Of a stretch of 64,000 nt of DNA, positions 35,489 through 44,253 are shown piece by piece (position 1 is the first letter of the stretch; each line of letters opens with the position of its first letter). The position numbers and the translations under genes were made by a program. The notes under the pieces are model-generated. The model had not been told where the DNA came from, ran no database searches, and was given only the letters and a program-made list of their open reading frames with translations. The stretch lies in assembly GCA_035531955.1 (NCBI GenBank), contig DATKRZ010000066.1, positions 5,973-69,972 on the forward strand. Direction: 5' to 3'. The DNA comes from Bog-756 sp035531955. GTDB lineage: Bacteria > Actinomycetota > Acidimicrobiia > Acidimicrobiales > RAAP-2.

Positions 35489-35969
35489 TCAGGGGTGGCA
35501 GCGCAACGGGGCGGCCTCCGACGGGCACCGTTGCATCCAGCGTCCCGGCTCGGGAACACTGGTGAAGCCGGACCGCTTGTCGAGGTCGTGTGCATCCTTG
35601 GTGCCCAGGAGGAGGAGCCGGGCGTCCCTCACCTCCGGGCGGTCCATCGCCGAGCGGACGATGAAGGCGCCGAGCCCCTGTCCGGCGGCGGCCGGCGTCG
35701 ACGAACACGTCGCAGAGCCACCCAAAGGTCGCCCCGTCGGTGACCCAACGGGCGAAGCCCACCTGGACGCCGTCGGGACTGAAGCATCCAAAGGCGACCG
35801 ACCCCCGGACCGACCTGGCCACCAGGTCGGCCGGACAGCCATCGGCCCAACAACTCTCCCGGCTCAGCCAGCGGTGGTTCCGGACCAGGTCGAGCCGATG
35901 CGCGTCGTCCGTGACCAGATGGCCGTCCGACCACGTCCACTCCTTCGGCTGAATGTGGTGGCCTCCGTC
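35489..35969 (-). pseudogene. GNAT-family acetyltransferase split by a frameshift
   Basis: Homology to a single GNAT protein is spread over two frames. One frame encodes the first half (RLDLVRNHRWLSRESCW, VQVGFARWVTDGATFGWLCDVFV). The other encodes the second half (GQGLGAFIVRSAMDRPEV, DAHDLDKRSGFTSVPEPGRWM). The switch falls near 35682-35695 in a GGC/CCG-rich run, and removal of one base would join them. The 5' end also lacks a clear in-frame start codon. The acetyl-CoA-binding loop is at the break, so the gene as given cannot make the enzyme. A real mutation or an assembly indel would look the same. Confidence 0.75.
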
Positions 35970-35990
35970 ACCGGTCCCCCTCGGCGGGGA

Positions 35991-36869
35991 TCAGGACAGC
36001 TGGGCCAGGCCCTCGATGGCGATCCGCTCGAAGGTGCCCGAGTCGCCGGCGAAGGGGACGGGCCAGTGGACGACCAGGTCGGTGATCCCGAGCGCCTGGT
36101 AGCGACCGGCCCAGTCCACGAAGGCGTCCAGCGAGGCGAGCGGGCGCTCGGAGGTCGATCCCTGGAGCAGGACCTTGTCGATCGACCCGTAGCTCCGTCC
36201 GTGCCGGTCGCATGCGGCCTCGAGCCCCTCCATCTGGGTCCGCACCACCTCGGAGGCCCGTGCCCCCGGCGAGCCGGCCGGGTCACGGGGATCCCCGTAG
36301 GTGACCCAGCCCTGCCCGTACTCGGCGGCCAGCCCGAACCCCCGGGGGCCGGTGGCGGCCACGACGAACGGCATCCTCGGCCGCTGCACCGGACCGGGGA
36401 CCATGCGGACCTCCCGAGCCGAATAGTGGGCGCCCGCGGCGGTGGTCGATGCCTGGGTCAGCAGCCGGTCGAGGAGCGTGACGAACTCCCCGAACCGGTC
36501 GGCCCGTTCCGTCGACGACCAAGGGTGCCGGCCCAGGGCGGACGCGTCGAACCCCGAACCGCCGGCACCGATGCCCACGGTGAGCCGGCCGCCGGAGATG
36601 TCGTCCAGGGTCATCAGCTCCTTGGCCAGCGTCACCGGGTGGCGGAAGTTGGGGGAGGCCACCATGGTCCCGATCCGGAGGCGTCCGGTGGCGGTGGCCG
36701 CTGCGGTCAGGGTCGGGATGGCGCCGAACCACGGGCGATCCCGGAAGCTGCGCCACGAGAGATGGTCATACGTATAGGCCGCATGGAACCCGAGCTCCTC
36801 GGCGCGTCGCCAGACCCCATGACCCTCCGCCCATCGATAGACGGGGAGGATCACCGTGCTCAAGCGCAT
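35991..36869 (-). CDS. LLM-class (F420-dependent type) oxidoreductase
   Basis: 292 residues with the luciferase-like TIM-barrel pattern: an N-terminal MRLSTVILP, TYDHLSW in the second strand, GTMVASPNFRHPVTLAKELMTLDDISGGRLTVGIGAGG split over the barrel core, and a C-terminal region ending in DLVVHWPVPF. The GAG and DISGGR signatures are typical of actinobacterial F420-binding members, although FMN cannot be excluded. Substrate unknown. The start was set at MRLSTV because the added 5' residues are not family-like. Confidence 0.88.
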   Translation of the reverse strand: MRLSTVILPVYRWAEGHGVWRRAEELGFHAAYTYDHLSWRSFRDRPWFGAIPTLTAAATATGRLRIGTMVASPNFRHPVTLAKELMTLDDISGGRLTVGIGAGGSGFDASALGRHPWSSTERADRFGEFVTLLDRLLTQASTTAAGAHYSAREVRMVPGPVQRPRMPFVVAATGPRGFGLAAEYGQGWVTYGDPRDPAGSPGARASEVVRTQMEGLEAACDRHGRSYGSIDKVLLQGSTSERPLASLDAFVDWAGRYQALGITDLVVHWPVPFAGDSGTFERIAIEGLAQLS

Positions 36870-37211
36870 GGGGCCGAAACCTACTGTCGCTGTCGGGATC
36901 CCGCTTGTCCCGCCGGCCACCGACGTCCATCATCGGAGGATGGACCGAGACGGCATCAGAAGAAGGTTCCGCGCCCTCCACCGCGGGGTCGGCGTGCGGC
37001 GGGTCTCGGTGGGCAGTTCGCTGGCCTGGATCGCCTACGGCGCGCTGGCACGGGCGGCCGAGCACCTGCTGGAGTCCGGCTCGCTGGAACCGGAGGCTCC
37101 GTACCTGGACCGGGCCAGGGCGGACCGGGCGTTCGCGGCAGTTCCTACGGGAGCCCCTACCGCCCGGAGCCCCTACCGCCCGGAGCCCCTACCGGCCGTT
37201 GCGCCGACCGT
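36870..37211. other. 342-bp gap between the LLM oxidoreductase and ctaF
   Basis: Contains a 16-bp tandem repeat (37150-37195). A plus-strand frame from about 36941 could encode an Arg/Ala-rich peptide, but it runs on through the repeat and antisense into ctaF, so I do not call it a gene. It should also hold the promoter for the minus-strand oxidoreductase. Confidence 0.5.
37150..37195. repeat. 16-bp tandem repeat (about 2.9 units) just after ctaF
   Basis: Units start at 37150, 37166 and 37182 and read GGAGCCCCTACCGCCC, the last one truncated and diverging. The array lies 16 bases beyond the ctaF stop on the minus strand. Confidence 0.92.
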
Positions 37212-37604
37212 TCAGACCGCGCCGCCCCGCCGGCTCTCGACGGTCACCCCGATGGCGGCCGAGATGATCAGCGCCGCGGCGATGGGCGCCAGCCACAGTC
37301 CGAACACGAAGGTCAAGACGGCGAACATCGCCCCCATCCCGAGGAGGAAGGGCCAGATGCTCGATCCGGGGAACGATGCGACGGTCCCGGCCCCCTCGGC
37401 GATCTCACCCTCCGGGTCGTCGTTGAACTGGGGCTTCATCTTGTAGGACCACCAGAGATAGTACGAGCCGGGCAGCAGCCCGAGCAGCGCCGACCCCAGC
37501 AGCATCAAGAAGCCGGCGTCCTCATAGCTGGTGAACCAGTAGACGATGCCGATGACGGCGAAGAAGATCCCCGTGCCGGCGAGGAACACGGCGCTGACCC
37601 TCAC
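37212..37604 (-). CDS. ctaF: Cytochrome c oxidase subunit IV (actinobacterial type)
   Basis: 130 residues with four hydrophobic helices and the conserved central segment LPGSYYLWWSYKMKPQFNDDPEGEIAEGAG followed by FSLG-type helices, as in CtaF of mycobacteria and corynebacteria. It is a small structural subunit of the aa3 oxidase. GTG start overlapping the ctaD stop (GTGA). Third gene of ctaC-ctaD-ctaF. A tandem repeat follows its stop. Confidence 0.93.
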   Translation of the reverse strand: MRVSAVFLAGTGIFFAVIGIVYWFTSYEDAGFLMLLGSALLGLLPGSYYLWWSYKMKPQFNDDPEGEIAEGAGTVASFPGSSIWPFLLGMGAMFAVLTFVFGLWLAPIAAALIISAAIGVTVESRRGGAV

Positions 37605-39373
37605 GGGTCGACCCCCGCGGTCTCTGTCTCGCCGGAGGCCCCGGCCGGCACCTTGGGGCGCCCGGTGCCGGTGTGGAGTGTCCGGTGCTCGGGATGGTTG
37701 TAGTCCCAGGTGGGCCGCTCCGAGCGGATGGGGGGGAGGTGGGTGTAGTTGTGATGGGGAGGCGGGGACGAGGTGAACCACTCGAGGGCGTGGCCGTCCC
37801 AGGGGTTGTCCCCGGCCGGCACCGGTTTCCGCCACGAGGTGTACAGGTTGACGAGGAAGAACAGGAAGGAGGCCCCGATGATGAATGAGCCGACCGTCGA
37901 GATCACGTTGAGGCCGGTCCAGCCGTTGTCGGGCCGGTAGTCCGCCACCCGCCGGGGCATGCCGTACAGGCCGACCAGGTACTGGGGCATGAAGGTCAGC
38001 CAAAAGCCGATGAATAACCCCCAGAAGTGCAGCTTGCCGAGACGGTCGCTGAGCATCCTCCCGAACATCTTGGGGTACCAGAAGTAGAACCCGGCGAAGC
38101 CGGCGAACACGCTGGTGCCGATCAGCACCTGGTGGAAGTGGGCCACCACGAAGTAGGTGTCGTGGGTCATGAAGTCGACCGGGGGCGATGCCAGGAGCAC
38201 GCCGGTGACGCCCCCCATGAGGAAGGCGAACAGGAACCCGATCGAGAACAGCATCGGGGTCTGGAAGCTCAGCTGGCCGCCCCACATGGTGCCGATCCAG
38301 TTGAAGAACTTGATGCCGGTGGGGACCGCGATGAGATAGGAGAGCAGGGAGAAGAAGGGCAGCAGGACGACGCCGGTGGTGAACATGTGGTGGGCCCACA
38401 CGCCGGTGGACAGGGCGGCGATCGACATGGTGGCGAACACCATGCCCTTGTAGCCGAACAGCGGTTTGCGCGAGAACACCGGGATGACGTCGGTGACCAT
38501 GCCGAAGTAGGGCAGCGCCAGGATGTACACCTCGGGGTGCCCGAAGAACCAGAAGAGGTGCTGCCACAGCACCGGCACGCCTCCACCCTGCACGGTGAAG
38601 ATGTGGGTCCCGAAGTGCCGGTCGCAGAAGAGCATGACCACCGCGCCGAACAGGACGGGGAAGGCGATGAGGATGAGGATGCCGGTCACCAGCATGTTCC
38701 ACGAGAAGATGGGCACCCGGAACATGGTCATCCCCGGCGCCCGGAGGTAGAAGATGGTGGCGGCCAGGTTGACACCGGTGAAGATGGCGGAGAACCCGGT
38801 GAGTCCGAGGGCCATCAGCCACAGGTCGGCCCCGGCCCCGGGGGAGTTGATGGCGTTGGACAGCGGGGCGTAGGCCACCCAGCCGAAGCTGGCGGCCCCG
38901 CCGGCCACCAGGAAGCCGGACATCATGGTGATCGAGCCGCCCAGGTACAGCCAGTAGGAGAGGGCGTTCAACCGGGGGAAGGCCATGTCCGGGGCCCCGA
39001 CCTGGAGCGGCACGATGTAGTTGGCCAGGCCCCCGAAGGCGAAGGGCCCGGCGAACAGGTACAACATGAGGCTGCCGTGCATGGTGAACAGCTCGTTGTA
39101 GGTCTGGAAGGACACCAGCGAGGACGTCGGGTCGGCCAGCTGGGCCCGCATGACGAGGGCCATGATGCCGGCGATGAAGAACAGCACCAACGAGGTGATC
39201 ATGTAGCTCTTGCCGATGACCTTGTGGTCGGTGGAGGTCAGCCAGTTGAGGATCCCGCTGGGACCCTCGTGGTGGGGGTGGCCGCTCTCCCCGTGGGCAT
39301 CGGGGGCGTGCGCTCCCGGTCCTCCCGGCGCCTCCGGGGAGACGAGGTCTGGGCGTTCGGTGGTGGTCGTCAT
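37601..39373 (-). CDS. ctaD: Cytochrome c oxidase subunit I
   Basis: 590 residues with twelve hydrophobic helices. The binuclear-centre signature WFFGHPEVYILALPYFG contains the CuB His and the Glu of the D-channel gate; further ligands are in AHHMFTTGV and the heme pair in HFHQVLIG. It is the catalytic oxygen-reducing, proton-pumping subunit of aa3 oxidase. The ATG overlaps the ctaC stop (ATGA) and the stop overlaps ctaF, so all three are translationally coupled. The frame extends upstream over ctaC, but the ATG at 39373 matches the family. Confidence 0.96.
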   Translation of the reverse strand: MTTTTERPDLVSPEAPGGPGAHAPDAHGESGHPHHEGPSGILNWLTSTDHKVIGKSYMITSLVLFFIAGIMALVMRAQLADPTSSLVSFQTYNELFTMHGSLMLYLFAGPFAFGGLANYIVPLQVGAPDMAFPRLNALSYWLYLGGSITMMSGFLVAGGAASFGWVAYAPLSNAINSPGAGADLWLMALGLTGFSAIFTGVNLAATIFYLRAPGMTMFRVPIFSWNMLVTGILILIAFPVLFGAVVMLFCDRHFGTHIFTVQGGGVPVLWQHLFWFFGHPEVYILALPYFGMVTDVIPVFSRKPLFGYKGMVFATMSIAALSTGVWAHHMFTTGVVLLPFFSLLSYLIAVPTGIKFFNWIGTMWGGQLSFQTPMLFSIGFLFAFLMGGVTGVLLASPPVDFMTHDTYFVVAHFHQVLIGTSVFAGFAGFYFWYPKMFGRMLSDRLGKLHFWGLFIGFWLTFMPQYLVGLYGMPRRVADYRPDNGWTGLNVISTVGSFIIGASFLFFLVNLYTSWRKPVPAGDNPWDGHALEWFTSSPPPHHNYTHLPPIRSERPTWDYNHPEHRTLHTGTGRPKVPAGASGETETAGVDP

Positions 39374-40347
39374 GCGGATCCCCTTGCCGTAGCGGGCGCC
39401 GGAGCGGCATTTGCCGGGGTCGGGTGGGTGGCGATGGGGGGATTGTTCGAGGCCGAGGAGCCCGACCGCGGCAGCGTCTTGCCCGACCCCGCCTGGCTGC
39501 TGGCCCACCGGGCGAACGCCGCCGGGGTCTCCGCCTTCACGCTGAACAGCATCTCGGAGTGGTAGAGGCCGCAGATCTGGGTGCACTGGCCGTTGTAGGT
39601 CCCGGTATGGAGGACGTCGATGTCGAAGACGTTGGTCACCCCCGGGAGGGCGTAGCGGCTGAAGTTGAAGTCCCGCACGTAGAAGCCGTGGATCACGTCG
39701 TCAGAGACCAAGGTGATCTGCACCGTCTGGTTGGCGGGCACGACCATCTGGGGGCCGTGGCCGCCGGGCCCGTCGGTGGTCTCGCCGGCGACGCCGACGC
39801 CGAGTCCGGGGTAGTCGAATCGCCATCCCCACTGGAACGCCGTCACCCTCACCTCGACCACCGGCTTGCCGGTGGAGGTGACCGTGGCGTTGACGGGGAC
39901 GACGGCGTCCACATTGTTCTCGGTGAGCACGGTGAAGAGGAACAGGACGGCCACGATGAGAATGGGGACGGCGGTGTACAGCACCTCGATCGGGATGCTC
40001 TCGTGGAACTGGCGGGGCATCTCGTCGGAGCGCCTGCGATAGCGGAGCAGCGTCCAGAGGATCAGGAGTGCGACCAGGCCGCCGATGATGATCCCGGTGG
40101 TCATCATCGCCGAGTAGAGCTTGAACGTGTCCTGGGCCTGCTTGGTGGCGCCCCGGCTGGCCCCGTAGGTCGGATAGAAGGTGCACCCGGCCAGCGCCAG
40201 CGGTGCCCCGACGGCCAGCGCCGCGGACCAGCGCGACCGGTTCCGGCGTGGGGGGCGGGGTGGCGAACCCTGGCCGGTTGGGGGGACCGGTGCCGCCTGC
40301 CCGTCACCCCGTGCCGGGGGTGGGAAACCGGTTGTGATCGCTTTCAC
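39370..40347 (-). CDS. ctaC: Cytochrome c oxidase subunit II (lipoprotein)
   Basis: 325 residues. A long Pro-rich lead precedes a lipobox LALAGC (Cys55), then two transmembrane helices (about 80-100 and 120-142) and the extracytoplasmic cupredoxin domain. The CuA loop reads GQCTQICGLYHSEM, with Gln where most family members have Glu between the two cysteines; both Cys, His and Met are kept. It receives electrons from QcrC. The C-terminal 50 residues are a low-complexity Ala/Pro/Ser tail. First gene of ctaC-ctaD-ctaF. Confidence 0.95.
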   Translation of the reverse strand: MKAITTGFPPPARGDGQAAPVPPTGQGSPPRPPRRNRSRWSAALAVGAPLALAGCTFYPTYGASRGATKQAQDTFKLYSAMMTTGIIIGGLVALLILWTLLRYRRRSDEMPRQFHESIPIEVLYTAVPILIVAVLFLFTVLTENNVDAVVPVNATVTSTGKPVVEVRVTAFQWGWRFDYPGLGVGVAGETTDGPGGHGPQMVVPANQTVQITLVSDDVIHGFYVRDFNFSRYALPGVTNVFDIDVLHTGTYNGQCTQICGLYHSEMLFSVKAETPAAFARWASSQAGSGKTLPRSGSSASNNPPIATHPTPANAAPAPATARGSA

Positions 40348-40452
40348 GGCGATGACACTAGTGGGCCGCGGACCACAATTAGAAGTTCGGAACGGGCACC
40401 GATCGGGCCGAGCGAATGCCCTGTTCAGGCCCGTGCACGCCGGGGGCTGCGC

Positions 40453-41802
40453 TCAGGTCGGCGGGGCCGGTCGGCGGTCGCCCGATTCGCGCGCCGCCCA
40501 CGAGAACACCCCGTGGGCCATCGTCGACGACGCGGCGTCGGCCCGCCGGGTGAACACGGTCCGCCGCGCCTCTTGGACCCCGAGGTCCTCCGGTGCGGCC
40601 AGCCACGCGAGCTCCGCCAGGTGCCCGGCCAGGCGCATGGCCGGGCTCTCGGAGCCGTCCGGAGGATCGACGCCATCGGCCTCCCGTCCGTCCGGGGGGG
40701 CGTCGATCAGGGACAGGGCCCGGTCGGCCAGGGCTCCCGCACCCCCGGCCAGATCGGCCAGCTCGAGGGCCAGGGCCCGCTCAGGGGCAGGCTTGAGCGT
40801 GGCGGGGTTCCCGTCCCACCAGCCTCCGTAGAGGCGCCATACCGTCCGCACGACGAACTCGGGCTCGTCGTAGACCGGCTGCAGGTAGGGGCGCTCCATC
40901 AGCCGGTCCGGGGCCTTCACGGTGTGGATCACCTCGTCGAGGCGGGCGCCCCGGTTCATCAGGGCCAGGGTCTGTTCCACCAGCGACTCGAGGAGCTCGG
41001 CCGTCTCGGCGAGGGCCCGGCGGACCCGATCCTCGCCGACCACCGGGTAGCCGTGGCCGGGCAGGAGCACCTGCGGGCCGGCGCCCGGGGTGTCGAACAG
41101 CGCAAGCATCCGGCGGAGGGCATCGGCCCACTCGAGCGGGTAGCGCTGGACCTTCTGGGGATTGCCGGCGTTGGGGGACGCCCAGATGAACAAGTCGCCG
41201 CAGCACAGCACCCGGTGGTCGGGGAACCACGTCCAGGTGTGGTCGTCGGTCTCCCCTTTGGCGTGGTGGAGCTCGGCCCTGGTGCCGCCGACGGTGAGAT
41301 CGAGCCGGTCGCGGTAGGTGCGGTCGGGGTACCGGTACTCGGTGGGCCACTGCAGCGACTCGATGTCGAACTGCCGCCGGTTGATGATGGTGTTGTAGCC
41401 GGCGGTGCGGATGTACCGGTCGAAGCGGGCGGGCAGCGCCTCGTGGGCGACGACCACCGGAGCGGGCCAGCGGGCCTGCTCCGACTCCGAGGCCCACACC
41501 GGCACCCCGAACACGTGGTCGATGTGACCGTGTGAGTAGACGGCGGTGTTCAGCCGGTCCGGCGACCAACCCCTGAGGATCCGGTGGATGTCGGCGGCCA
41601 TGAACTCGCTTCCGGTGTCCACCAGTACCAGACCGTCGTCGGTGCTGACGGCCGACACGTTGGCGAACGACGGGACGAAGGCCACCCCCCCGGCCACCTC
41701 GGCGAGCCCGGGTGACGGGCGCAGAGGGTGCAACTCGGTGGTGGAGACCTCGCCCCGCCACAGCCGGTCGGCCACGGCCAACACGTCCTCGGTCTGCTCC
41801 AT
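40453..41802 (-). CDS. Alkyl-sulfatase-like metallo-beta-lactamase-fold hydrolase
   Basis: 449 residues. The zinc motif HGHIDH is at 91-96, the next metal ligand lies in AKGETDDHTW and a further one in LPGHGYPV. The overall order (MBL domain, then a helical dimerisation part with DEPEFVVRTVWRLYGGWWDGNP) matches SdsA/YjcS-type sec-alkyl/alkyl sulfatases, though the C-terminal SCP-2-like domain is absent or very short. The DEPEFVVRTVWRLYGGWWDGNP region is characteristic of this group. Probably cytosolic; no signal peptide seen. Substrate uncertain. Confidence 0.85.
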   Translation of the reverse strand: MEQTEDVLAVADRLWRGEVSTTELHPLRPSPGLAEVAGGVAFVPSFANVSAVSTDDGLVLVDTGSEFMAADIHRILRGWSPDRLNTAVYSHGHIDHVFGVPVWASESEQARWPAPVVVAHEALPARFDRYIRTAGYNTIINRRQFDIESLQWPTEYRYPDRTYRDRLDLTVGGTRAELHHAKGETDDHTWTWFPDHRVLCCGDLFIWASPNAGNPQKVQRYPLEWADALRRMLALFDTPGAGPQVLLPGHGYPVVGEDRVRRALAETAELLESLVEQTLALMNRGARLDEVIHTVKAPDRLMERPYLQPVYDEPEFVVRTVWRLYGGWWDGNPATLKPAPERALALELADLAGGAGALADRALSLIDAPPDGREADGVDPPDGSESPAMRLAGHLAELAWLAAPEDLGVQEARRTVFTRRADAASSTMAHGVFSWAARESGDRRPAPPT

Positions 41803-41815
41803 GCGCTCCTCCTCG

Positions 41816-42541
41816 CTACCGGGCCGGATCTTCGGGGCCGTCGGGGCGGGACGTCACCCGCCCGGTAAGCCGGCCCGCACTGCGGATCGACCTTCTGATC
41901 CGGGCCCCGGCCACCGGCCGGTGCCGGGCGGCCGCCCGCCTCCCCGACGCGGCCGCGATGCCGGCGGTCCGGCCCAGCCAACGGGCGGTGGCGCCCCCCG
42001 GGGCGACGCCCGAGGAGCGGTGGCCGGGGGAACCCGAGCTCGGGGGTTCCGGGGCGGGGGCCGGGGGTGGCTCCGGGGTGGCGCCCGGCACGACCACGGT
42101 GGCCCTGGCGTCGATGAACGCGGACCCGCGGCGGGACGGGCTCACGGAGCGGGCCGTATCCGACAGGCGGGTGAACGTGGCCAGCCGCATGAGCCCGATG
42201 GCCCCGAACTCGAGGACGATGATCCCCTCGATGTCCGGCCGGAGGGCGGGGATGACCGGGCCGACGGCCATGATGCCGGCGGCGGCCATGACCAGGACCA
42301 GATGCAGTCGTTCGCCGCAGATCCTGACGATTCCGAGTGGCCCGCGGGCGGTCACCGCCAGGGCGGCGAAGGTGGCGGCCGCGGCCACCAGGAGCCCGGC
42401 GTTGGAGACGTGGACCGAGACGTCGACAAAGACGAGCGCCACCACCAACTCGGTGACCTGCAGCACCCAGAACGGGAGCCACCGGTTCCGGACCGTCGCC
42501 CGGGGTGGGGCGGGCGTCCCCGGCCCGGCCCGCTCACTCAC
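41816..42541 (-). CDS. Membrane protein of unknown function
   Basis: 241 residues. Three or four hydrophobic segments (about 23-45, 48-64, 80-100 and 107-120) are followed by an Arg-rich, Pro-rich C-terminal half that is probably cytosolic and disordered. I do not recognise a family. It lies 13 bases upstream of the MBL hydrolase and 19 bases after tatA, all on the minus strand, so the three may be one transcript. Confidence 0.65.
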   Translation of the reverse strand: MSERAGPGTPAPPRATVRNRWLPFWVLQVTELVVALVFVDVSVHVSNAGLLVAAAATFAALAVTARGPLGIVRICGERLHLVLVMAAAGIMAVGPVIPALRPDIEGIIVLEFGAIGLMRLATFTRLSDTARSVSPSRRGSAFIDARATVVVPGATPEPPPAPAPEPPSSGSPGHRSSGVAPGGATARWLGRTAGIAAASGRRAAARHRPVAGARIRRSIRSAGRLTGRVTSRPDGPEDPAR

Positions 42542-42560
42542 CGGCGCGGCGCGGCCACGG

Positions 42561-42854
42561 CTACGAGGATGGGCCCGGGGCGCCTTCGACCGGAGGCGGC
42601 GCCTGGGCGACCGGTGGGGCCGCCGGTGTCGGCGGACTCACCGCCGCGGGAGGCGCGGCCTCGGCCAGCGACTTGGTGCCCTTCCCGTCCTCCGACGAGC
42701 CCTCTTCGATGCCCTTCTTGAATTCCTTCTGGGCCGAGCCCAGCGATCGGGCCAGCTTGGGGATCTGGGTGGATCCGAACAGCACGAGGACCACCACGAT
42801 CAGGATGATGATGCCGTCCACGCCGAAAATCTCTGCTGAGGGCCCAAAGTGCAC
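42561..42854 (-). CDS. tatA: Sec-independent translocase TatA-like protein
   Basis: 97 residues. The N-terminal membrane helix FGVDGIIILIVVVLVLFGSTQIP ends in the hinge and amphipathic helix KLARSLGSAQKEFKKGIEEG, the hallmark of TatA/TatE. The C-terminus is a Pro/Ala-rich tail. GTG at 42854 was chosen because GAAGGAGG lies a few bases upstream. TatA forms the pore for folded-protein export; tatB and tatC are not in the window. Confidence 0.9.
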   Translation of the reverse strand: MHFGPSAEIFGVDGIIILIVVVLVLFGSTQIPKLARSLGSAQKEFKKGIEEGSSEDGKGTKSLAEAAPPAAVSPPTPAAPPVAQAPPPVEGAPGPSS

Positions 42855-42977
42855 GGTGGTGCCTCCTTCGTCGACTGCTCTTGCCAGGTTAGACCTGTCC
42901 GCCCAGGCCCGCTGCACGGCCCCTTGCCCCGGTATTCGGCACCGGGCCCGGCCCGGATGGGAACGGCGCCCTGGCGC

Positions 42978-43418
42978 TCATCCGCCCAGGAACACCCCGA
43001 GGCACAGGGCGGCCACCGAGGCCGCGGCCCCGATGGCGCCCCAGACGGCCAAGGCCGTCTTGGTCGTGGCCCGCTGGTGGAGGAACACCGCCACCCCGGC
43101 CAACACGACCACGGCGATCTTGACAATCAGGACGGTCTTCCAGGTCGAGGACGCATCCTTGACCGTGAGGGCACCGATGTTCCAGAAGCCGGTGATCACC
43201 AGCACCCCGTAGGCCGGCCACAGCAGGCGTCCGAAGGCACGCGCCACCGTCTTCGGAGCGTCTGCTCCGAGGGAGCGGATGGTAGGGAGCAGACCGGCCA
43301 CCGTGAACTGCCCGCCCACCCAGATGGTGGCGGCAAGCACGTGGAGGATCAAGCGGAAGCCGCCGAGCCCGCCGGCCAGGGAGGGCACGGAGGTGCCCCC
43401 GGGCCCGAGGGCCGTCAC
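42978..43418 (-). CDS. CopD-like four-helix membrane protein
   Basis: About 146 residues. Four hydrophobic helices, the first with LILHVLAATIWVGGQFTVAG, a pattern (HVLxAxxWxGG) shared with copper-resistance D domains. A role in copper or heme-related membrane chemistry is possible but unproven. GTG at 43418 is the assumed start; GTG 43388 is an alternative. Overlap with the preceding hydratase is avoided by this start. Confidence 0.7.
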   Translation of the reverse strand: MTALGPGGTSVPSLAGGLGGFRLILHVLAATIWVGGQFTVAGLLPTIRSLGADAPKTVARAFGRLLWPAYGVLVITGFWNIGALTVKDASSTWKTVLIVKIAVVVLAGVAVFLHQRATTKTALAVWGAIGAAASVAALCLGVFLGG

Positions 43419-43459
43419 CTCGGTGACCCACCCCGGCGGCCCGCCGAGCCGGGGGTCAC

Positions 43460-44230
43460 CTACTTTCCCGACCAGTTGGGCTTGCGCTTCTCGGCGAAGG
43501 CGATCGGGCCCTCCTGGGCGTCGGCCGAGCCGAACACCTCGGGAACGGCGGCGTTGTTGACGGCCCACCCCTCCGCATCGGGGAGCTCGCCGGCCTGCTT
43601 CATCACCCGCTTGGAGGCGCGCACGGCCAGCGGCGCGTTCTCGGCGATGGTGCCGGCCAGGGCGAGGGCCTCTGCCATCAATCGGTCCCGCGGGACCACC
43701 CGGTTGATCAGGCCGAGGTCGAGGGCCCTCCGGGCGTCGATCGGCTCCCCGGTGAGGGCGAGCTCGAGGGCGATGGCCGGGGGGATCCGCTTGGGCAGGC
43801 GGATCAGGGCGCCGGCGGCGGCCATGAGGCCGCGCTTCACCTCGGGGATGCCGAAGGTGGCCTCCTCGACGGCCACCACCAGGTCGCAGGAGAGCATGAT
43901 CTCGCAGCCGCCGGCCAGCGCCGACCCGTTGACGGCGGCGATGATCGGCTTGGAGAAGTCACGCTGGGCCAGGCCCCCGAAGCCACCCTTCGCCCCCATG
44001 ATGTCGCCCGCCTCGCCGGCTGTGAACGCCTTCAGGTCCATCCCCGCACTGAACGCCTTGTCCCCGCTGCCGGTCACGATGACCACCCAGCAGTCGTCGT
44101 CGGCGTCGAGCTCGTCGAAGGCGGACGCGAACCCCCGCGACACGGCCCCGTTGATGGCGTTGCGGGCCTCGGGCCGGTTGATGGTCAGGATCTCGATGTG
44201 ACCCTGGCGTTCGCGGAGCACTTCGGGCAC
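43460..44230 (-). CDS. Enoyl-CoA hydratase/isomerase (crotonase family)
   Basis: 256 residues. The oxyanion-hole segments FSAGMDLKAF (59-68) and NGSALAGGCE (101-110) are present, as are both glutamates that act in hydratases (Glu110 and Glu130 in FGIPEVKRG). It probably hydrates enoyl-CoA thioesters in fatty-acid or steroid-side-chain degradation. GTG start with AGGGAGG upstream. It follows a thiolase-like gene by 23 bases on the same strand. Confidence 0.9.
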   Translation of the reverse strand: MPEVLRERQGHIEILTINRPEARNAINGAVSRGFASAFDELDADDDCWVVIVTGSGDKAFSAGMDLKAFTAGEAGDIMGAKGGFGGLAQRDFSKPIIAAVNGSALAGGCEIMLSCDLVVAVEEATFGIPEVKRGLMAAAGALIRLPKRIPPAIALELALTGEPIDARRALDLGLINRVVPRDRLMAEALALAGTIAENAPLAVRASKRVMKQAGELPDAEGWAVNNAAVPEVFGSADAQEGPIAFAEKRKPNWSGK

Positions 44231-44253
44231 GGTGGCCTCCCTCTCTGCTGGTC

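Noticed and set aside
30446..37211. Prophage or integrative element
   Set aside because: No integrase, transposase, tRNA or inverted ends are visible; only loose composition and broken genes suggest acquisition.
36941..37446. Small plus-strand gene upstream of ctaF
   Set aside because: The frame runs through a 16-bp repeat and antisense across ctaF, with no family similarity.
37212..39410. 732-codon minus-strand frame over ctaD
   Set aside because: Only its last 130 codons are real (ctaF); the rest is an off-frame translation of ctaD.
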